A stretch of DNA of 6,905 nt from assembly GCA_017538465.1 (NCBI GenBank), contig JAFYIW010000189.1, forward strand, positions 1 to 6,905, given 5' to 3'. The translations under genes were made by a program, and so were the position numbers. Shown one piece after another: positions 6,096 to 6,905 of the stretch (the first letter of the stretch is position 1; the number at the start of each line of letters is the position of its first letter). The DNA is from Victivallales bacterium (GTDB lineage: Bacteria > Verrucomicrobiota > Lentisphaeria > Oligosphaerales > Oligosphaeraceae). Under the pieces are notes generated by a model. That model did not search any database. It saw only the letters and a list, made by a program, of their open reading frames with translations, and was not told where the DNA came from.

Positions 6096-6905
6096 TTACT
6101 TCCTGGCCAGCTCGGATTGCTCAGCCACATTCATGATATGGCAGGCGTGGTCCATCATCCGACGTTCCTGCGGCTTGAAGGTGCCCAGGCGTTTCATCAT
6201 GCCGTCGAAATCCACTTGAAGGCCATCGAACTCCGGACCGTCCACGCACACAAACCGGGTCTTTCCTCCGACATTCACCCGGCAACCGCCACACATTCCC
6301 GTGCCATCCACCATGATGGTGTTCAGCGAGACGGTGATGGGAACCTGGTAGGGACGAACCGTCTCCACGCAGAATTTCATCATGATCGGCGGTCCAATCG
6401 CAATCACCAGATCCGGCGGTGCGGCGCTTTCGCACAATTCCTTGAGCGGCAACGTGACCACACCTTTTCGTCCAGCCGAACCATCGTCAGTGCAGACGAT
6501 GACCTCATCGGCATACGAACGCATCAACTCCTCCATGATCACCAGCGACTTGGTGCGTCCGCCAAGGATGCAGGTCAAATGGTTGCCAGCCTCCTTGAAG
6601 GCTCGCGCGATGGGATTCAATGGCGCTATGCCAATGCCGCCGCCAACACAAACCACTCGTCCCACCTGTGAAATCTGCGTCGGACGTCCCAATGGCCCAA
6701 AGACCACCGCCAACGACTCCCCGACCTGCAGCTCGGAGAGTCGCGCGGTAGTGTAGCCGACCTTCTGGAAAATCAGCGTGATGCTTCCTTCGGACGCGTC
6801 TGCATCCGCAATCGTCAGCGGAATGCGTTCGCCGTAATCTCCATCGACGGAAACCAGAACAAATTGCCCCGGCTTGCGCGCCGCCGCCACCAGCGGCGCC
6901 TTCAC
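6096..6905 (-). CDS. NfnS-like FAD/[2Fe-2S] subunit, 5' partial (ferredoxin-NADP reductase/SudB type)
   Basis: This is the small, electron-transfer subunit of the NfnAB/SudAB enzyme, related to PyrK. In the family it binds FAD and NAD(H) and a [2Fe-2S] cluster and pairs with the GltD-like subunit encoded just downstream. The 269 visible residues include KPGQF (11-15), the flavin-binding RIPLTI (27-32), FGPLG (69-73), the nucleotide-binding VGGGIGIAPL (87-96), and the cluster region with Asp200, Cys205, Cys208 and Cys220. The Asp plus three Cys set is what I recall for structurally studied NfnA, rather than the four Cys of PyrK. The reading frame is open to the window edge. The codon at 6903-6905 is GTG, but it falls within the family's conserved N-terminal part, so it is an internal Val, and about 15-25 residues lie outside the window. 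The TAA stop is at 6096-6098. Confidence 0.92.
   Translation of the reverse strand: MKAPLVAAARKPGQFVLVSVDGDYGERIPLTIADADASEGSITLIFQKVGYTTARLSELQVGESLAVVFGPLGRPTQISQVGRVVCVGGGIGIAPLNPIARAFKEAGNHLTCILGGRTKSLVIMEELMRSYADEVIVCTDDGSAGRKGVVTLPLKELCESAAPPDLVIAIGPPIMMKFCVETVRPYQVPITVSLNTIMVDGTGMCGGCRVNVGGKTRFVCVDGPEFDGLQVDFDGMMKRLGTFKPQERRMMDHACHIMNVAEQSELARK

Noticed and set aside
4493..6136. 547-codon open frame on the plus strand
   Set aside because: It mirrors the nfnL-like gene, whose motifs are unmistakable on the minus strand. No domain is seen in the plus-strand product.

Overview
All six supportable genes lie on the minus strand, so transcription runs from position 6905 towards 1. The window reads as ordinary chromosomal DNA of a moderately GC-rich bacterium that uses Shine-Dalgarno sites. 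The electron-bifurcating NfnAB-type pair points to an anaerobic or fermentative lifestyle. The free-standing AccA, the LysM plus L,D-transpeptidase protein and the zinc-ribbon SPFH protein would fit a PVC-superphylum anaerobe (Lentisphaerae/Kiritimatiellae-like). That placement is a tentative inference with no marker gene behind it. I see no rRNA, tRNA, CRISPR array, transposase or integrase.

Layout in transcription order. (1) 6905-4589: an nfnS/nfnL pair. The small flavoprotein subunit is cut by the window edge, and the large subunit follows 16 nt later. Together they would balance NADH, NADPH and reduced ferredoxin. (2) 4588-4348: a 241-nt gap holding a hairpin in the leader of the next gene. 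(3) 4347-2375: a membrane-anchored LysM/L,D-transpeptidase, which cross-links or modifies peptidoglycan. It is followed 8 nt later by accA, the carboxyltransferase alpha subunit that makes malonyl-CoA for fatty acid synthesis; the pair looks like one transcription unit for cell-envelope building. (4) 2374-2147: a 228-nt gap with a weak terminator candidate, a perfect TATAAT and an inverted repeat just downstream of it. (5) 2146-75: an SPFH (YdjI/virion-core-type) protein carrying three C-terminal zinc ribbons, followed by a four-helix membrane protein of an uncharacterised family with an IRFADPMS motif. (6) 74-1: a short purine-rich hexamer repeat at the edge.

The least understood part is the SPFH/zinc-ribbon plus four-TM pair at 75-2146. 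The SPFH protein has no membrane helix of its own, while its neighbour is a membrane protein with a cytosolic helical tail. Together they resemble the membrane-stress modules that include B. subtilis YdjI, and they are the best candidate here for a poorly described system. The rest is recognisable housekeeping.
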